From Microvirga sp. 17 mud 1-3 (GTDB lineage Bacteria > Pseudomonadota > Alphaproteobacteria > Rhizobiales > Beijerinckiaceae), in assembly GCF_003151255.1 (NCBI RefSeq), contig NZ_CP029481.1, positions 1,674,001-1,738,000 on the forward strand: 64,000 bases of DNA, written 5' to 3'. Under the pieces are notes generated by a model that did not search any database, was not told the DNA's origin, and worked only from the letters and a program-made list of their open reading frames with translations. The first letter of the stretch is position 1; each line of letters opens with the position of its first letter. The position numbers and the translations under genes are program-made. Shown piece by piece: positions 38,036 through 48,157 of the stretch.

Positions 38036-38416
38036 ATGGGTAAGGCCGCGACTCCTCGCGCGCTGAGCGACAACGAGGCGCAAGCCGTCGCTCGTATGCT
38101 GCGCGTCAGCCCCCAGAAGCTCAATCTTGTTGCGGCCCTTATCCGCGGCAAGAAGGTTTCCACGGCTCTCGCCGATCTCGAGTTCTCGCGTAAGCGGATC
38201 GCTCGGGACGTCAGGAAGTGCCTCGAGAGCGCCATCGCCAACGCCGAGAACAACCACAACCTCGATGTGGACGATCTCGTCGTGAGCCAGGCTTTCGTCG
38301 GCAAGGCGCTTGTCATGAAGCGCTTCCACGCTCGGGCCCGTGGCCGGGGCGCCCGTATCATGAAGCCGTTCTCGAACCTCACGATCGTGGTTCGGGAAGT
38401 CGCCGAACAGGCGTAA
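38036..38416 (+). CDS. rplV: Ribosomal protein uL22
   Basis: The 126-residue protein has [21 protein letters not shown] and the tunnel hairpin region [20 protein letters not shown], where macrolide-resistance changes arise; no deletion is seen there. rpsC starts 11 bases after its stop. Confidence 0.98.
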   Translation: MGKAATPRALSDNEAQAVARMLRVSPQKLNLVAALIRGKKVSTALADLEFSRKRIARDVRKCLESAIANAENNHNLDVDDLVVSQAFVGKALVMKRFHARARGRGARIMKPFSNLTIVVREVAEQA

Positions 38417-38427
38417 AGGAGAACCAG

Positions 38428-39132
38428 ATGGGTCAGAAAGTTAACCCGATTGGTCTTCGGCTCGGCATCAACCGGACCTGGGACTCGCGCTGGTTCGCCG
38501 GCAAGGGCGAGTACGCCAAGCTGATGCATGAGGACATCGCCATCCGCGATGCTCTCATGAAGCAGCTCAAGCAGGCCGCCGTTTCGAAGATCGTGATCGA
38601 GCGCCCGCACAAGAAGTGCCGCGTCACCATTCACTCGGGCCGTCCGGGCGTGGTGATCGGCAAGAAGGGCGCCGACATTGAGAAGCTGCGCAAGCTCGTG
38701 TCCAAGATGACGGACGCGGACGTGGCGATCAACATCGTCGAAGTCCGTAAGCCGGAAGTCGATGCGACCCTGGTCGCCGACTCGATCGCTCAGCAGCTTG
38801 AGCGTCGCGTCGCGTTCCGCCGCGCCATGAAGCGCGCCGTTCAGTCGGCGATGCGTCTGGGCGCCGAGGGCATCCGCATCAACTGCTCGGGCCGTCTCGG
38901 CGGCGCCGAAATCGCTCGTCTCGAATGGTACCGCGAGGGCCGCGTTCCGCTCCACACCCTGCGTGCGGATGTCGATTACGGAACGTCGACCGCCTTCACG
39001 ACCTACGGCACGTGCGGCATCAAGGTCTGGATTTTCAAGGGCGAGATCCTTGAACATGACCCGATGGCGCAGGACAAGCGCATGAACGACGAAGGGGGCC
39101 GTTCGGGCGGTCGCCGCGAGCAGGCGGCGTAA
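38428..39132 (+). CDS. rpsC: Ribosomal protein uS3
   Basis: The 234-residue protein starts [20 protein letters not shown] and contains the KH-domain segment [18 protein letters not shown], at the mRNA entry tunnel with helicase activity. An ideal AAGGAG stands 7 bases before the ATG at 38428, which rules out the longer upstream frame. Confidence 0.98.
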   Translation: MGQKVNPIGLRLGINRTWDSRWFAGKGEYAKLMHEDIAIRDALMKQLKQAAVSKIVIERPHKKCRVTIHSGRPGVVIGKKGADIEKLRKLVSKMTDADVAINIVEVRKPEVDATLVADSIAQQLERRVAFRRAMKRAVQSAMRLGAEGIRINCSGRLGGAEIARLEWYREGRVPLHTLRADVDYGTSTAFTTYGTCGIKVWIFKGEILEHDPMAQDKRMNDEGGRSGGRREQAA

Positions 39133-39156
39133 CCGAGAGGCCAGGAGAGGTTTGCC

Positions 39157-39570
39157 ATGTTGCAACCGAAGAAGACGAAATTCCGTAAGCAATTCAAGGG
39201 CCGCATCTCCGGCGCTGCGAAGGGCGGTACGGACCTCAACTTCGGCCAGTTCGGCCTGAAGGCGATGGAGCCGGAGCGCGTCAACGCCCGGCAGATCGAG
39301 GCGGCTCGCCGTGCGATCACCCGCGCCATGAAGCGCGTGGGCCGCGTGTGGATCCGCGTCTTCCCGGACGTGCCGGTGTCGACCAAGCCGACCGAAGTAC
39401 GTATGGGTAAGGGTAAGGGCGCTCCCGAGTATTGGGCAGCCCGGGTGAAGCCTGGCCGTATCATGTTCGAGATCGACGGCGTGAACGAGGAGACCGCCCG
39501 CGAGGCGCTCCGCCTCGGCGCGGCGAAGCTCCCGATCAAGACGCGCTTCATTCAGCGAATCGCGGAGTAA
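39157..39570 (+). CDS. rplP: Ribosomal protein uL16
   Basis: The 137-residue protein of the A-site region starts [19 protein letters not shown] and includes [26 protein letters not shown], with the Arg whose hydroxylation is known in other bacteria. It lies 24 bases after rpsC. Confidence 0.98.
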   Translation: MLQPKKTKFRKQFKGRISGAAKGGTDLNFGQFGLKAMEPERVNARQIEAARRAITRAMKRVGRVWIRVFPDVPVSTKPTEVRMGKGKGAPEYWAARVKPGRIMFEIDGVNEETAREALRLGAAKLPIKTRFIQRIAE

Positions 39571-39580
39571 GGAGGACATC

Positions 39581-39793
39581 ATGAAGTCGAAGCAGAGAGC
39601 CTCCGACCTCAAGGCCATGTCGACGGATCAGCTGTCGGACGAACTGCTCAACCTCAAGAAGGAGCAGTTCAACCTTCGGTTCCAGCGCGCGACGGGGCAG
39701 CTCGAGAACACCGGACGCGTTCGTGAGGTCCGCAGGGACATCGCCCGCGTCAAGACGCTGCAGCGCCAGAAGCCGGCGCCGGCGAAGGCTTAA
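39581..39793 (+). CDS. rpmC: Ribosomal protein uL29
   Basis: The 70-residue helical protein near the tunnel exit has [27 protein letters not shown], the helical hairpin of the family, and a short Pro/Ala tail. AAGGAGG precedes the start. rpsQ starts 11 bases later. Confidence 0.97.
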   Translation: MKSKQRASDLKAMSTDQLSDELLNLKKEQFNLRFQRATGQLENTGRVREVRRDIARVKTLQRQKPAPAKA

Positions 39794-39804
39794 GGGGAAA
39801 CAGG

Positions 39805-40044
39805 ATGCCGAAGCGCGTTTTGCAGGGCGTCGTTGTCAGCGATAAGCAGGACAAGACGGTCGTCGTGAAGGTGGAACGCCGTTTCACGCACCCGGTCATG
39901 AAGAAGACCGTGCGTAAGACGAAGAACTACCATGCTCATGACGAGAATAATGCGGCCAAGGTGGGCGATACGGTCTTCATCGAGGAGTCCAAGCCGCTCT
40001 CCAAACTCAAGACCTGGGTGCTCGTGGACCAGCCGAAGGCCTAA
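39805..40044 (+). CDS. rpsQ: Ribosomal protein uS17
   Basis: The 79-residue OB-fold protein starts [21 protein letters not shown] and has [23 protein letters not shown]. It is the last gene of the S10 block: a 162-base gap with its own promoter-like pair separates it from rplN. Confidence 0.97.
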   Translation: MPKRVLQGVVVSDKQDKTVVVKVERRFTHPVMKKTVRKTKNYHAHDENNAAKVGDTVFIEESKPLSKLKTWVLVDQPKA

Positions 40045-40061
40045 GGGCAATCGATTGGGAC

Positions 40062-40090
40062 TTGTCTTGCAGGGGCGGTTCGTGTATACG
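40062..40090 (+). promoter_or_regulatory. Predicted internal promoter before rplN (spc operon)
   Basis: TTGTCT (40062-40067) and TATACG (40085-40090) are separated by 17 bases, in the only sizeable gap between rpsQ and rplN. It would give the spc operon its own start site about 110 bases before rplN. Confidence 0.5.
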
Positions 40091-40206
40091 GCCGCCTTTC
40101 TCGACATGAAGGGCAGGGGACGTCAGATCCCCATCAGGCGTAGTCCGGGAAGGCAATCGTGCCTTGGCCCGGAAACCTGTCTGAAACAAAGGAAAGGATC
40201 AAAGCC

Positions 40207-40575
40207 ATGATCCAGATGCAGACGAATCTTGACGTCGCCGACAATTCGGGCGCGCGTCGCGTGATGTGCATCAAGGTTCTCGGTGGTTCTAAGCGTAAGT
40301 ATGCTTCCGTTGGCGACATCATCGTCGTCTCGGTCAAAGAAGCCATTCCGCGTGGGCGCGTGAAGAAGGGCGACGTCATGAAGGCGGTCGTCGTTCGCAC
40401 GGCTAAGGACATCCGTCGCGCCGACGGGTCCGTGATTCGGTTCGACCGGAACGCCGCGGTTCTGATCAACAATCAGAAAGAGCCTGTGGGCACTCGTATC
40501 TTCGGCCCGGTTCCGCGTGAACTGCGTGCGAAGAACCACATGAAAATCATTTCGCTGGCGCCGGAGGTGCTCTAA
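40207..40575 (+). CDS. rplN: Ribosomal protein uL14
   Basis: The 122-residue protein starts [20 protein letters not shown] and contains [20 protein letters not shown]. The ATG at 40207 gives the usual family length; upstream in-frame codons are not conserved. The stop overlaps the rplX ATG by one base. Confidence 0.98.
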   Translation: MIQMQTNLDVADNSGARRVMCIKVLGGSKRKYASVGDIIVVSVKEAIPRGRVKKGDVMKAVVVRTAKDIRRADGSVIRFDRNAAVLINNQKEPVGTRIFGPVPRELRAKNHMKIISLAPEVL

Positions 40576-40892
40576 TGGCCGCGAAGATCAAGAAGGGCGA
40601 TAAGGTCGTCGTCCTGACCGGTCGCGACAAGGGCAAGACCGGCGAAGTCGTTCAGGTCATGCCGAAGGAGGAGCGTGCGCTCGTCCGTGGCGTGAACCTG
40701 GTGAAGCGTCACCAGCGCCAGACCGCCTCTCAGGAAGGTGGCATCATCACCAAAGAGGCGCCTCTGCATCTGTCGAACCTGGCTTACGCAGACCCGAAGG
40801 ACGGCAAGCCGACCCGGGTTGGGTTCAAGATTCTCGAGGACGGCCGCAAGGTCCGTATCGCCAAGCGTTCGGGAGAGCTGATCGATGGCTAA
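40575..40892 (+). CDS. rplX: Ribosomal protein uL24
   Basis: The 105-residue protein starts assembly of the 50S subunit. It has the KOW motif [20 protein letters not shown] at the N-terminus and NLVKRHQR. It overlaps rplN by one base and rplE by eight, so translation is coupled. Confidence 0.98.
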   Translation: MAAKIKKGDKVVVLTGRDKGKTGEVVQVMPKEERALVRGVNLVKRHQRQTASQEGGIITKEAPLHLSNLAYADPKDGKPTRVGFKILEDGRKVRIAKRSGELIDG

Positions 40893-41451
40893 GGCACAGG
40901 TTGACGGCTACACGCCGCGTCTGCGGCAGCACTACGAGGAAGTAGTGCGTCCGAAGCTCATTGAAGAGTTCGGCTACAAGAACCCGATGGAAGTTCCGAA
41001 GATCGAGAAGATCGTTCTGAACATGGGCGTCGGCGAGTCGACGGCCGATTCCAAGAAGGCTACCGTGGCCGCTGGGGATCTTGCGCTCATCGCCGGCCAG
41101 AAGCCGGTGATCACGAAGGCCCGTAAGGCGATCTCGCAGTTCAAGGTGCGCGAAGGCATGCCCATCGGCGCGAAGGTGACGCTCCGCAAGGCTCGCATGT
41201 ACGAGTTCATGGATCGCCTCGTGACCGTGGCTCTTCCCCGCGTTCGCGACTTCCGCGGCCTGAACCCGCGCTCGTTCGACGGCCGCGGCAACTACGCCCT
41301 CGGAATCAAGGAGCACCTGGTGTTCCCTGAGATCAACTACGACAAGGTCGAGCAGGTTTGGGGCATGGACATCATCATCGCCACTTCGGCGAAGACGGAC
41401 GATGAAGCCCGCGCCCTGCTGCGTCACTTCAACTTCCCGTTCCGGCAGTGA
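40885..41451 (+). CDS. rplE: Ribosomal protein uL5
   Basis: The 188-residue 5S rRNA-binding protein has [39 protein letters not shown] and [20 protein letters not shown]. Its start overlaps the end of rplX. rpsN follows after 39 bases. Confidence 0.98.
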   Translation: MAKAQVDGYTPRLRQHYEEVVRPKLIEEFGYKNPMEVPKIEKIVLNMGVGESTADSKKATVAAGDLALIAGQKPVITKARKAISQFKVREGMPIGAKVTLRKARMYEFMDRLVTVALPRVRDFRGLNPRSFDGRGNYALGIKEHLVFPEINYDKVEQVWGMDIIIATSAKTDDEARALLRHFNFPFRQ

Positions 41452-41490
41452 GGATCAACGTCCTCAAACGCGGACACTGGAGAAAATCGA

Positions 41491-41796
41491 ATGGCTAAGA
41501 AAAGCGCTATTGAGAAGAACAAGCACCGTCGTGCGCTCGTGAAGAAGTTCGCGGGCAAGCGGGCTCGCCTCCTGGCGACCGCTAACGACGAGTCGAAGTC
41601 CATGGAGGAGCGCTTCGAAGCGCGCCTCAAGCTCGCTGAGCTGCCCCGCAATGCGAACCCGACCCGCATCCGCAATCGTTGCGAGGTGACGGGCCGTCCG
41701 CGGGCTTACTACCGCAAGCTCGGCATGTCCCGTATCGCGCTGCGCGAGCTCGGCTCCAACGGCCTGATTCCGGGCCTCGTGAAGTCCAGCTGGTAA
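41491..41796 (+). CDS. rpsN: Ribosomal protein uS14 (long, zinc-free type)
   Basis: The 101-residue long S14 has no CxxC pairs, so it is of the zinc-independent type. The family end [21 protein letters not shown] and PGLVKSSW is intact. It binds 16S rRNA in the 30S head. Confidence 0.98.
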   Translation: MAKKSAIEKNKHRRALVKKFAGKRARLLATANDESKSMEERFEARLKLAELPRNANPTRIRNRCEVTGRPRAYYRKLGMSRIALRELGSNGLIPGLVKSSW

Positions 41797-41809
41797 GGGA
41801 GGGCATCAT

Positions 41810-42205
41810 ATGATCAACGATCCGTTGGGCGATATGCTCACCCGTATCCGTAACGCGCAGATGCGTCGTCGCGGCAACGTTTCCACCCCTGGCTCGAAGC
41901 TTCGTGCCCGCGTTCTCGACGTGCTCAAGAGCGAAGGCTACATCCGCGATTATTCGCAGACCGAGTTCGGCAACGGCCGGACGGAGTTCTCCATCGAGCT
42001 GAAGTACTACGATGGCCAGCCGGTGATCCGCTCGATCGAGCGCGTCTCCAAGCCGGGCCGCCGCGTCTATGCCTCCGTCGACACCATGCCCCGCGTGGCT
42101 GACGGCCTCGGCATCACCATTCTCTCGACGCCCCAAGGCGTGATGGCCGATCACGAGGCCCGTGAGAAGAACGTGGGCGGCGAAGTGCTCTGCAAGGTCT
42201 TCTAG
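41810..42205 (+). CDS. rpsH: Ribosomal protein uS8
   Basis: The 131-residue protein starts [20 protein letters not shown] and ends in the typical [10 protein letters not shown]8 binds the central domain of 16S rRNA and in E. coli represses the spc operon at rplE. GGGAGGG is placed before the ATG. Confidence 0.98.
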   Translation: MINDPLGDMLTRIRNAQMRRRGNVSTPGSKLRARVLDVLKSEGYIRDYSQTEFGNGRTEFSIELKYYDGQPVIRSIERVSKPGRRVYASVDTMPRVADGLGITILSTPQGVMADHEAREKNVGGEVLCKVF

Positions 42206-42242
42206 GACCCGAGCGGATGCACAGAACCACGGAGATTACAGA

Positions 42243-42776
42243 ATGTCTCGAGTAGGCAAGAAGCCCGTCCAGATCCCGTCCGGCGTGACGGCGACCGTCG
42301 ACGGTCAGACGGTGAAGGTGAAGGGTTCCAAGGGCGAGCTTTCGTTCCTGGTCCCCGAAGAAGTGTCGGTGGCTCTTGAAGACGGCGCCGTGTCGGTCAA
42401 TCCGCGCGACGAGTCCAAGATTGCCCGTTCCAAGTGGGGCATGTCCCGGTCCCAGGTTGCGAACCTGGTCGAGGGTGTGTCGAAGGGTTTCGAGAAGCGT
42501 CTTGAGATCAACGGCGTCGGCTATCGCGCCGCCGTTGCTGGCAAGGTGCTGAAGCTCTCCCTCGGCTACAGCCACGACATCGACTACGAGATCCCGGCCG
42601 GTGTCACGATCACGACGCCGAAGCCGACCGAAGTAGTCGTCGCCGGCATCGACAAGCAGAAGGTCGGCCAGACCGCCGCCGAGATCCGCGAGTATCGCGG
42701 TCCGGAGCCCTACAAGGGCAAGGGCGTCAAGTATGCCGACGAGTTCATCTTCCGCAAGGAAGGCAAGAAGAAGTAA
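42243..42776 (+). CDS. rplF: Ribosomal protein uL6
   Basis: The 177-residue protein starts [20 protein letters not shown] and has [21 protein letters not shown] and [23 protein letters not shown] at its end. The ATG at 42243 is used; an upstream in-frame start would overlap rpsH. Confidence 0.98.
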   Translation: MSRVGKKPVQIPSGVTATVDGQTVKVKGSKGELSFLVPEEVSVALEDGAVSVNPRDESKIARSKWGMSRSQVANLVEGVSKGFEKRLEINGVGYRAAVAGKVLKLSLGYSHDIDYEIPAGVTITTPKPTEVVVAGIDKQKVGQTAAEIREYRGPEPYKGKGVKYADEFIFRKEGKKK

Positions 42777-42788
42777 GGACGACGTATC

Positions 42789-43151
42789 ATGGCTGAGAAG
42801 AAAGGCGCCGAAGATCGCCGCAAGGCTCGGGTACGCCGTGCGATCCGTAAGGCAGCGAATGGTCGCCCGCGTTTGTCGGTCTTCCGTTCGTCGAAGCAGA
42901 TCTATGCCCAGGTTATCGATGACGAGCGCGGCGTGACCGTGGCGTCGGCTTCGACCCTCGAGAAGGACCTGCGCGGCAAGCTGAAGACCGGCGCCACCGT
43001 CGAGGCGGCGAAGGAAATCGGCAAGCTCGTGGCCGAGCGCGCGACGAAGGCCGGCGTCAAGGACGTCGTCTTCGACCGTGGCGGCTACCTCTATCACGGT
43101 CGCGTCAAGGCCCTGGCCGACGCCGCCCGTGAAGGCGGACTTGATTTCTAA
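42789..43151 (+). CDS. rplR: Ribosomal protein uL18
   Basis: The 120-residue 5S rRNA-binding protein has [20 protein letters not shown] and [26 protein letters not shown], both family signatures. It lies 12 bases after rplF and 63 before rpsE. Confidence 0.98.
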   Translation: MAEKKGAEDRRKARVRRAIRKAANGRPRLSVFRSSKQIYAQVIDDERGVTVASASTLEKDLRGKLKTGATVEAAKEIGKLVAERATKAGVKDVVFDRGGYLYHGRVKALADAAREGGLDF

Positions 43152-43214
43152 ACGGCGGGTATTTCGAAACACCCTTAGCGAGCGGGCCCGCCGCCCGCGC
43201 AAGTGAGAGGTCTC

Positions 43215-43781
43215 ATGGCGAGAGAACCTAGAGAACGTGCTGATCGCGAAGAGCGCGACAGCGAATTCGTCGACCGGCTTGTCCACATCAACCGCGTCGC
43301 GAAAGTCGTGAAGGGCGGCCGTCGCTTCGGCTTCGCTGCCCTGGTTGTGGTCGGCGACCAGAAGGGTCGTGTCGGCTTTGGTCACGGCAAGGCCCGCGAG
43401 GTGCCTGAGGCGATCCGCAAGGCGACCGATGCTGCAAAGCGTTCGATGATCCGCGTTGCGCTTCGTGAGGGCCGCACGCTGCATCACGACGTCAAGGGCC
43501 GTCACGGCGCCGGCAAGGTCGTGCTCCGCGCTGCTCCCCAGGGTACCGGCATCATCGCCGGCGGTCCGATGCGCGCCGTTTTCGAGACGGTCGGCATGCA
43601 GGACGTGGTGGCGAAGTCGCTTGGCTCCTCGAACCCGTACAACCTCGTTCGTGCGACCTTCGACGCGCTGAAGAACGAGGACAGCCCGCGTTCGGTTGCC
43701 GCTCGCCGGGGCCTCAAGGTCTCGACGCTGCAGGCCCGCCGCCGCGATACGTCCGACGCCGATGTCGGCGCCGAAGCGTAA
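43215..43781 (+). CDS. rpsE: Ribosomal protein uS5
   Basis: The 188-residue protein contains [22 protein letters not shown] and [23 protein letters not shown]5 acts in the accuracy centre and mRNA entry. The ATG at 43215 follows GAGAGG; an in-frame GTG four codons upstream is unlikely. There is a short C-terminal extension rich in Arg and Asp. Confidence 0.98.
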   Translation: MAREPRERADREERDSEFVDRLVHINRVAKVVKGGRRFGFAALVVVGDQKGRVGFGHGKAREVPEAIRKATDAAKRSMIRVALREGRTLHHDVKGRHGAGKVVLRAAPQGTGIIAGGPMRAVFETVGMQDVVAKSLGSSNPYNLVRATFDALKNEDSPRSVAARRGLKVSTLQARRRDTSDADVGAEA

Positions 43782-43793
43782 GGAGGCTGATCC

Positions 43794-44003
43794 ATGGCGA
43801 AGAAGCCTTCCGCCGAGACGGCGAAAACCATCACCGTTGAGCAGATCGGATCTCCGATCCGTCGCGAGGCCAAGCAGCGCCAGACGCTGATCGGCCTGAA
43901 GCTCAACAAGCTTCATCGGACCTCGACGCTTGTCGACACCCCCGCGGTGCGCGGCATGATCGAGAAGGTCAAGCACCTCGTGCGCGTTGTCGACGGGCAG
44001 TGA
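43794..44003 (+). CDS. rpmD: Ribosomal protein uL30
   Basis: The 69-residue protein has [20 protein letters not shown] and [23 protein letters not shown]. It carries about ten more N-terminal residues than the E. coli protein. AAGGAGG is upstream, and rplO follows 10 bases after the stop. Confidence 0.97.
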   Translation: MAKKPSAETAKTITVEQIGSPIRREAKQRQTLIGLKLNKLHRTSTLVDTPAVRGMIEKVKHLVRVVDGQ

Positions 44004-44013
44004 GGAGAGCGTC

Positions 44014-44487
44014 ATGAAACTCAACGAAATTCGTGACAACGAAGGCGCCTCGAAGAACCGTATGCGCGTTGGACGTGGCATCGGTTCCGGCAAGGGCAAG
44101 ACCGGCGGCCGCGGCGTGAAGGGGCAGACGTCCCGTAGCGGCGTCGCCATCAAGGGCTTCGAGGGTGGTCAGATGCCCCTGCATCGGCGTCTGCCGAAGC
44201 GTGGCTTCAACAACCCGAACGCTCGTGATCTCAACGAGGTCAATCTCGGCCGCATTCAGCAGGCCGTGGAGGCCGGCAAGCTCGATCAGAGCGCCCCGAT
44301 CACCCTCGACAGCCTTCTCGCGGCCGGCGTCATCGCCAAGCCCCGCGACGGCGTGAAGATCCTGGGCCAGGGCGAACTGAAGGCCAAGCTGTCGTTCCAG
44401 GTGGCTGGCGCTTCCAAGTCGGCCGTCGAGGCGATCGAGAAGGCCGGCGGCTCGGTGACTCTGCTGAGTGCTGTTGCAGAGGCGTAA
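44014..44487 (+). CDS. rplO: Ribosomal protein uL15
   Basis: The 157-residue protein starts [20 protein letters not shown] and has the glycine-rich [19 protein letters not shown] tail, which threads into 23S rRNA. GAGGAGAG precedes the ATG at 44014. It is followed by a GC-rich hairpin before secY. Confidence 0.98.
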   Translation: MKLNEIRDNEGASKNRMRVGRGIGSGKGKTGGRGVKGQTSRSGVAIKGFEGGQMPLHRRLPKRGFNNPNARDLNEVNLGRIQQAVEAGKLDQSAPITLDSLLAAGVIAKPRDGVKILGQGELKAKLSFQVAGASKSAVEAIEKAGGSVTLLSAVAEA

Positions 44488-44516
44488 GCCAAGGCTTACA
44501 TCGATAAAGATCCAAG

Positions 44517-44550
44517 CGGCGGCCCGCGTCTGATCGTGAGGCCGCCGTTT
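44517..44550 (+). terminator. Hairpin between rplO and secY
   Basis: CGGCGGCC (44517-44524) pairs with GGCCGCCG (44540-44547) around a 15-base loop, followed by TTT. A partial terminator could lower secY and adk expression relative to the ribosomal genes. Confidence 0.55.
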
Positions 44551-44593
44551 GCGTGACGATGATCACGTATCCAGTTAGTCAAGGACGAGACCC

Positions 44594-45934
44594 ATGGCGT
44601 CAGCAGCCGAGCAACTTGCGGCCAACATCAATTTCGGTGCGATTGCCAAAGCCGATGAATTGAAGAAGCGCATTTGGTTCACCCTCGGTGCGCTGCTGAT
44701 CTATCGGCTCGGCACCTATATCCCGCTTCCCGGCATCAACCCGGAAGCGCTGCGGCAGAGCTTCCAGAGCGCCAGCGGCGGTGTTCTCGGCCTCTTCAAC
44801 ATGTTCTCGGGCGGCGCCGTAGAGCGCATGGCGATTTTCGCCCTGAACATCATGCCGTATATTTCGGCTTCGATTATCGTCCAGCTGCTGACCTCGGTTC
44901 TACCTTCTCTTGAGGCGCTCAAGAAGGAAGGGGAGGCGGGCCGCAAGATCCTCAACCAGTATACGCGCTACCTCACGGTGTTCCTGGCTGTGTTCCAGTC
45001 CTGGGGTATCGCCGTCGGCCTGCAGAGCTCCGGAAGCATCGTCAGCGCCCCCGGGCCGTTCTTCCTCATCTCGACCGTGATCACGCTGACCGGCGGCACG
45101 ATGTTCCTGATGTGGCTCGGTGAGCAGATCACCTCGCGCGGCATCGGCAACGGCACCTCGCTCATCATCTTCGCCGGCATCGTGGCCAACCTTCCGCATG
45201 CCATCGCCGGGACCCTCGAGCTCGGCCGTCAGGGCGCAATCTCGACCGTGGTCATCCTCGGCGTTGTCGTAATGGCCGTGGCGATCATCTATTTCGTCGT
45301 GTTCATGGAGCGCGCCCAGCGTCGCCTTCTGATCAACTATCCGAAGCGCCAGGTCGGCAATCGGATGTATGAGGGCCAGACCTCGTTCCTGCCTCTCAAG
45401 CTCAACACCTCGGGCGTCATTCCGCCGATCTTCGCCTCGTCGCTGCTGCTCCTGCCCGCTACCATTGCGAGCTTCCAGAGCGCGGGAGGGGACGGCACGG
45501 GCTTCATTGCCACGCTGACGGCCTATCTCGGCCATGGGCGCCCGGCCTATATGTTCCTCTATGCGGCCCTGATCGCGTTCTTCGCGTTCTTCTACACGGC
45601 CATCGTGTTCAATCCGCAGGAGACGGCCGACAACCTCAAGAAGCACGGCGGCTTCATCCCGGGCATCCGGCCGGGCGAGCGGACGGCTGAGTTCATCGAT
45701 CAGGTATTGACACGCATCACGGTTCTCGGTGCAGCTTATCTTGTCATCATCTGTCTGATTCCTGAGCTTCTGGTCTCGTATGCGGCGCTGCCGTTCTATT
45801 TCGGCGGAACTTCGCTCCTGATCGTCGTCTCGGTTACGATGGATACGGTGGCCCAGGTCCATGGCTACCTGCTCGCCCATCAGTATGAGGGGCTCGTGAA
45901 GAAGGCCAAGCTCAAGGGCGCCAGACGGCGCTAA
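44594..45934 (+). CDS. secY: Preprotein translocase subunit SecY
   Basis: The 446-residue channel protein has ten predicted membrane helices, with LGTYIPLPGINP after the first, the conserved NIMPYISASIIVQLLT, ITLTGGTMFLMWLGEQITSRGIGNGTSLIIF, and VYPKRQ-like NYPKRQVGNRM in the cytoplasmic loop that binds ribosomes and SecA. It forms SecYEG with the secE product at 17238. The gene stands at its usual place after rplO. Confidence 0.98.
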   Translation: MASAAEQLAANINFGAIAKADELKKRIWFTLGALLIYRLGTYIPLPGINPEALRQSFQSASGGVLGLFNMFSGGAVERMAIFALNIMPYISASIIVQLLTSVLPSLEALKKEGEAGRKILNQYTRYLTVFLAVFQSWGIAVGLQSSGSIVSAPGPFFLISTVITLTGGTMFLMWLGEQITSRGIGNGTSLIIFAGIVANLPHAIAGTLELGRQGAISTVVILGVVVMAVAIIYFVVFMERAQRRLLINYPKRQVGNRMYEGQTSFLPLKLNTSGVIPPIFASSLLLLPATIASFQSAGGDGTGFIATLTAYLGHGRPAYMFLYAALIAFFAFFYTAIVFNPQETADNLKKHGGFIPGIRPGERTAEFIDQVLTRITVLGAAYLVIICLIPELLVSYAALPFYFGGTSLLIVVSVTMDTVAQVHGYLLAHQYEGLVKKAKLKGARRR

Positions 45935-45940
45935 GCTGTC

Positions 45941-45960
45941 GCCCCGCCGAACGGCGGGGC
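45941..45960 (+). terminator. Hairpin between secY and adk
   Basis: GCCCCGCC (45941-45948) pairs perfectly with GGCGGGGC (45953-45960) around a GAAC loop, starting 6 bases after secY. No T-tract, so it may be an attenuator or an mRNA stabiliser. Confidence 0.5.
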
Positions 45961-45985
45961 TGTCGACGAGGTCAGGGGGACGTCG

Positions 45986-46567
45986 ATGAGAATTATTCTG
46001 CTGGGGCCGCCGGGCGCCGGAAAAGGCACTCAGGCCGTTCGCATGGTGGAGCGTTTGGGAATTCCCCAGCTCTCCACCGGCGACATGCTCCGGGCGGCCG
46101 TTGCCGCCGGAACCCCGGTCGGCCTCAAGGCCAAGGAAATCATGGACCGTGGCGACCTGGTCTCCGACGACGTGGTTGTCGGCATCATTGCCGACCGGAT
46201 CGAGGAACCGGATGCCAGGAACGGCTTCATCCTGGACGGGTTTCCCCGCACCGTCGCCCAAGCCGAGGCCTTTGACGCCATGTTGCGCGAAAAGGGCCTC
46301 AAGCTCGATGCCGTCATCGAGTTCAAAGTCAACGAGGGCGAACTCGTCGAGCGTATCGTGAAGCGCGCCAAGGAAACCGAGGCCCGCGGCGAGCCGGTCC
46401 GCAAGGACGACAATCCGGACGTGTTCAAGACCCGTCTTGAAGCCTACCGGATCCAGACGGCCCCGCTTTCGGCCTATTATGCCGACAAGGGCCAGCTCAA
46501 GACCGTCGACGGCATGAGGCCGATCGACGAGGTCACCGAAGTCGTCAAAGGCATCCTTGGCCGGTGA
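45986..46567 (+). CDS. adk: Adenylate kinase (short-LID type)
   Basis: The 193-residue enzyme makes two ADP from ATP and AMP. The P-loop [11 protein letters not shown] is at residues 7-17, followed by [13 protein letters not shown] and [10 protein letters not shown]. The LID is short ([23 protein letters not shown]) and lacks the zinc Cys cluster, as is usual in alphaproteobacteria. A GUCAGGGGG-type ribosome site precedes the ATG. Its place after secY is conserved, but rpsM is displaced by the next gene. Confidence 0.97.
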   Translation: MRIILLGPPGAGKGTQAVRMVERLGIPQLSTGDMLRAAVAAGTPVGLKAKEIMDRGDLVSDDVVVGIIADRIEEPDARNGFILDGFPRTVAQAEAFDAMLREKGLKLDAVIEFKVNEGELVERIVKRAKETEARGEPVRKDDNPDVFKTRLEAYRIQTAPLSAYYADKGQLKTVDGMRPIDEVTEVVKGILGR

Positions 46568-46589
46568 GGGCAGGGGCGCGTGCGCTCCT

Positions 46590-46928
46590 TCATCCGTCAA
46601 AGCGCGCGTCGTCACCGATAAGAAGATCGCGCGCATTTTTCGGGACAGGAAAACCGTATCCGGAGCCGGGCGTCTCGAAATAGAGCCTTCCGGTCTTATG
46701 GTAGTCGCTGAAATAGAGGCGGGCTCCGATCATCTGGAGGGTCAGGATCAGCGCCTGCATGGCGTCGACGCCATGGGCGCCACTCTCTTCCTTTCCGTTT
46801 GGCCAGCCAATCACGTAGCGGCATCGCCAGTCTTGTCCGGTGTGCTCAGGTGCGAATAGCTGCACAGAGACCTGCAGGTGTACCCCGCCATTTGTCGTGT
46901 ATTGGAGCATGCGGTCTGCGATGAGCAT
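46590..46928 (-). CDS. DUF6968-like small protein, inserted between adk and rpsM
   Basis: The 112-residue product starts MLIADRMLQYTTNGGVHLQV and has WRCRYVIGWPNG, HGVDAMQALILTLQMIGARLY and PGSGYGFPV, a pattern I associate with the DUF6968 family of unknown function. GAGAGG stands 4 bases before the ATG at 46928. It is transcribed against the surrounding ribosomal operon. The family name is from memory and should be confirmed. Confidence 0.65.
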   Translation of the reverse strand: MLIADRMLQYTTNGGVHLQVSVQLFAPEHTGQDWRCRYVIGWPNGKEESGAHGVDAMQALILTLQMIGARLYFSDYHKTGRLYFETPGSGYGFPVPKNARDLLIGDDARFDG

Positions 46929-47310
46929 GGCGCCTCTCTTAAGGTAAACGCTACCTGTCGGGGCTAGTGTGGGCTGTTTCGTCTTAAGTGTATGTAGATT
47001 GGCGGACAGAGTTTCAGTGACTGGATGGTCATGATGCAGCATTGCAGCGGCCTGTTGTGAGTCAAGACAAAAGCAGAACGTCGCCCTCGCGGCCTCCTTG
47101 CCGCCATTGATGAATTTTCGCTTAAATCCCTTGACGCACCTTCCCCAATGCGCTAGGCAACCGCTTCTCGCAAAAGAAGGCGCGATATGGAGGGTTTCGT
47201 ATGGAGCCGCTCCGTATTGTCGTGTTCTTATCATCCGCGCAAGGGCCGGCCTCCACCGGACGCGCGATAACACCACCGAAGCGTCAAGCTTCGCCACATG
47301 GAGATGGACG
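46929..47310. other. Divergent region between the DUF6968-like gene and rpsM
   Basis: About 380 bases hold no gene. A promoter pair facing rpsM lies at 47131-47159 and a GAAGC/GCTTC hairpin near 47279 lies just upstream of the rpsM ribosome site. Several AT-rich patches upstream could hold the minus-strand promoter. Confidence 0.45.
47131..47159 (+). promoter_or_regulatory. Predicted promoter of rpsM-rpsK-rpoA-rplQ
   Basis: TTGACG (47131-47136) is followed after 17 bases by TAGGCA (47154-47159), 150 bases before rpsM. It is needed because adk and rpsM are separated by an opposing gene. Confidence 0.5.
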
Positions 47311-47679
47311 ATGGCCCGTATTGCAGGCGTCAACATTCCGACCAACAAGCGCGTCGTGATCGCGCTTCAGTATATCCACGGCATCGGGGCCAAGAAGGCC
47401 CAGGAAATCGTCGAGAAGGTGAACATCCCGGCCGAGCGCCGCGTGAACCAGCTCACCGACGCCGAGGTGCTCCAGATCCGTGAGGCCATCGACCGCGACT
47501 ATATCGTGGAAGGCGACCTTCGTCGCGAAGTGTCCATGAACATCAAGCGCCTGATGGATCTCGGCGCCTATCGCGGCCTGCGTCATCGCCGCTCGCTCCC
47601 GGTTCGCGGTCAGCGCACGCATACCAATGCGCGCACCCGCAAGGGTAAGTCGAAGCCGATCGCCGGCAAGAAGAAGTAA
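47311..47679 (+). CDS. rpsM: Ribosomal protein uS13
   Basis: The 122-residue protein starts [20 protein letters not shown] and includes [20 protein letters not shown] at the C-terminus, which contacts the P-site tRNA. GGAGATGG precedes this ATG; longer frames upstream are not conserved. Confidence 0.98.
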   Translation: MARIAGVNIPTNKRVVIALQYIHGIGAKKAQEIVEKVNIPAERRVNQLTDAEVLQIREAIDRDYIVEGDLRREVSMNIKRLMDLGAYRGLRHRRSLPVRGQRTHTNARTRKGKSKPIAGKKK

Positions 47680-47758
47680 TTTCCCAGGTTGCCGCCTCCA
47701 CGAGGCAGCATTTCTCCCGAGCGCCTGGCATCACGGGCGCGTTTGAAGGATTTGAAGT

Positions 47759-48148
47759 ATGGCTAAAGAAGCTACCCGCGTCCGCCGTCGCGAACGCAAG
47801 AACATCGTGTCCGGCGTCGCTCATGTGAACGCCTCGTTCAACAACACGATGATCACCATCACGGACGCTCAGGGCAACACGATCTCCTGGTCGTCCGCTG
47901 GCGCGATGGGTTTCAAGGGCTCGCGGAAGTCGACTCCTTACGCTGCTCAGGTCGCCGCCGAGGATGCTGCCCGCAAGGCTTCCGAGCATGGCATGCGCAC
48001 CCTCGAGGTCGAGGTGTCCGGTCCCGGCTCCGGCCGTGAGTCGGCCCTGCGCGCTCTCCAGTCGGCTGGCTTCACGGTCACGTCGATCCGCGACGTGACG
48101 CCGATCCCGCACAACGGCTGCCGTCCGCGCAAGCGTCGTCGCGTCTAA
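47759..48148 (+). CDS. rpsK: Ribosomal protein uS11
   Basis: The 129-residue platform protein has [20 protein letters not shown] and [20 protein letters not shown], and ends in [18 protein letters not shown], the family end. It is 79 bases after rpsM and is followed by two hairpins before rpoA. Confidence 0.98.
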   Translation: MAKEATRVRRRERKNIVSGVAHVNASFNNTMITITDAQGNTISWSSAGAMGFKGSRKSTPYAAQVAAEDAARKASEHGMRTLEVEVSGPGSGRESALRALQSAGFTVTSIRDVTPIPHNGCRPRKRRRV

Positions 48149-48157
48149 GGTCGTCCG

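Noticed and set aside
36661..39618. A 985-residue open frame antisense to the S10 operon genes
   Set aside because: It crosses six real ribosomal genes and has no recognisable domain.
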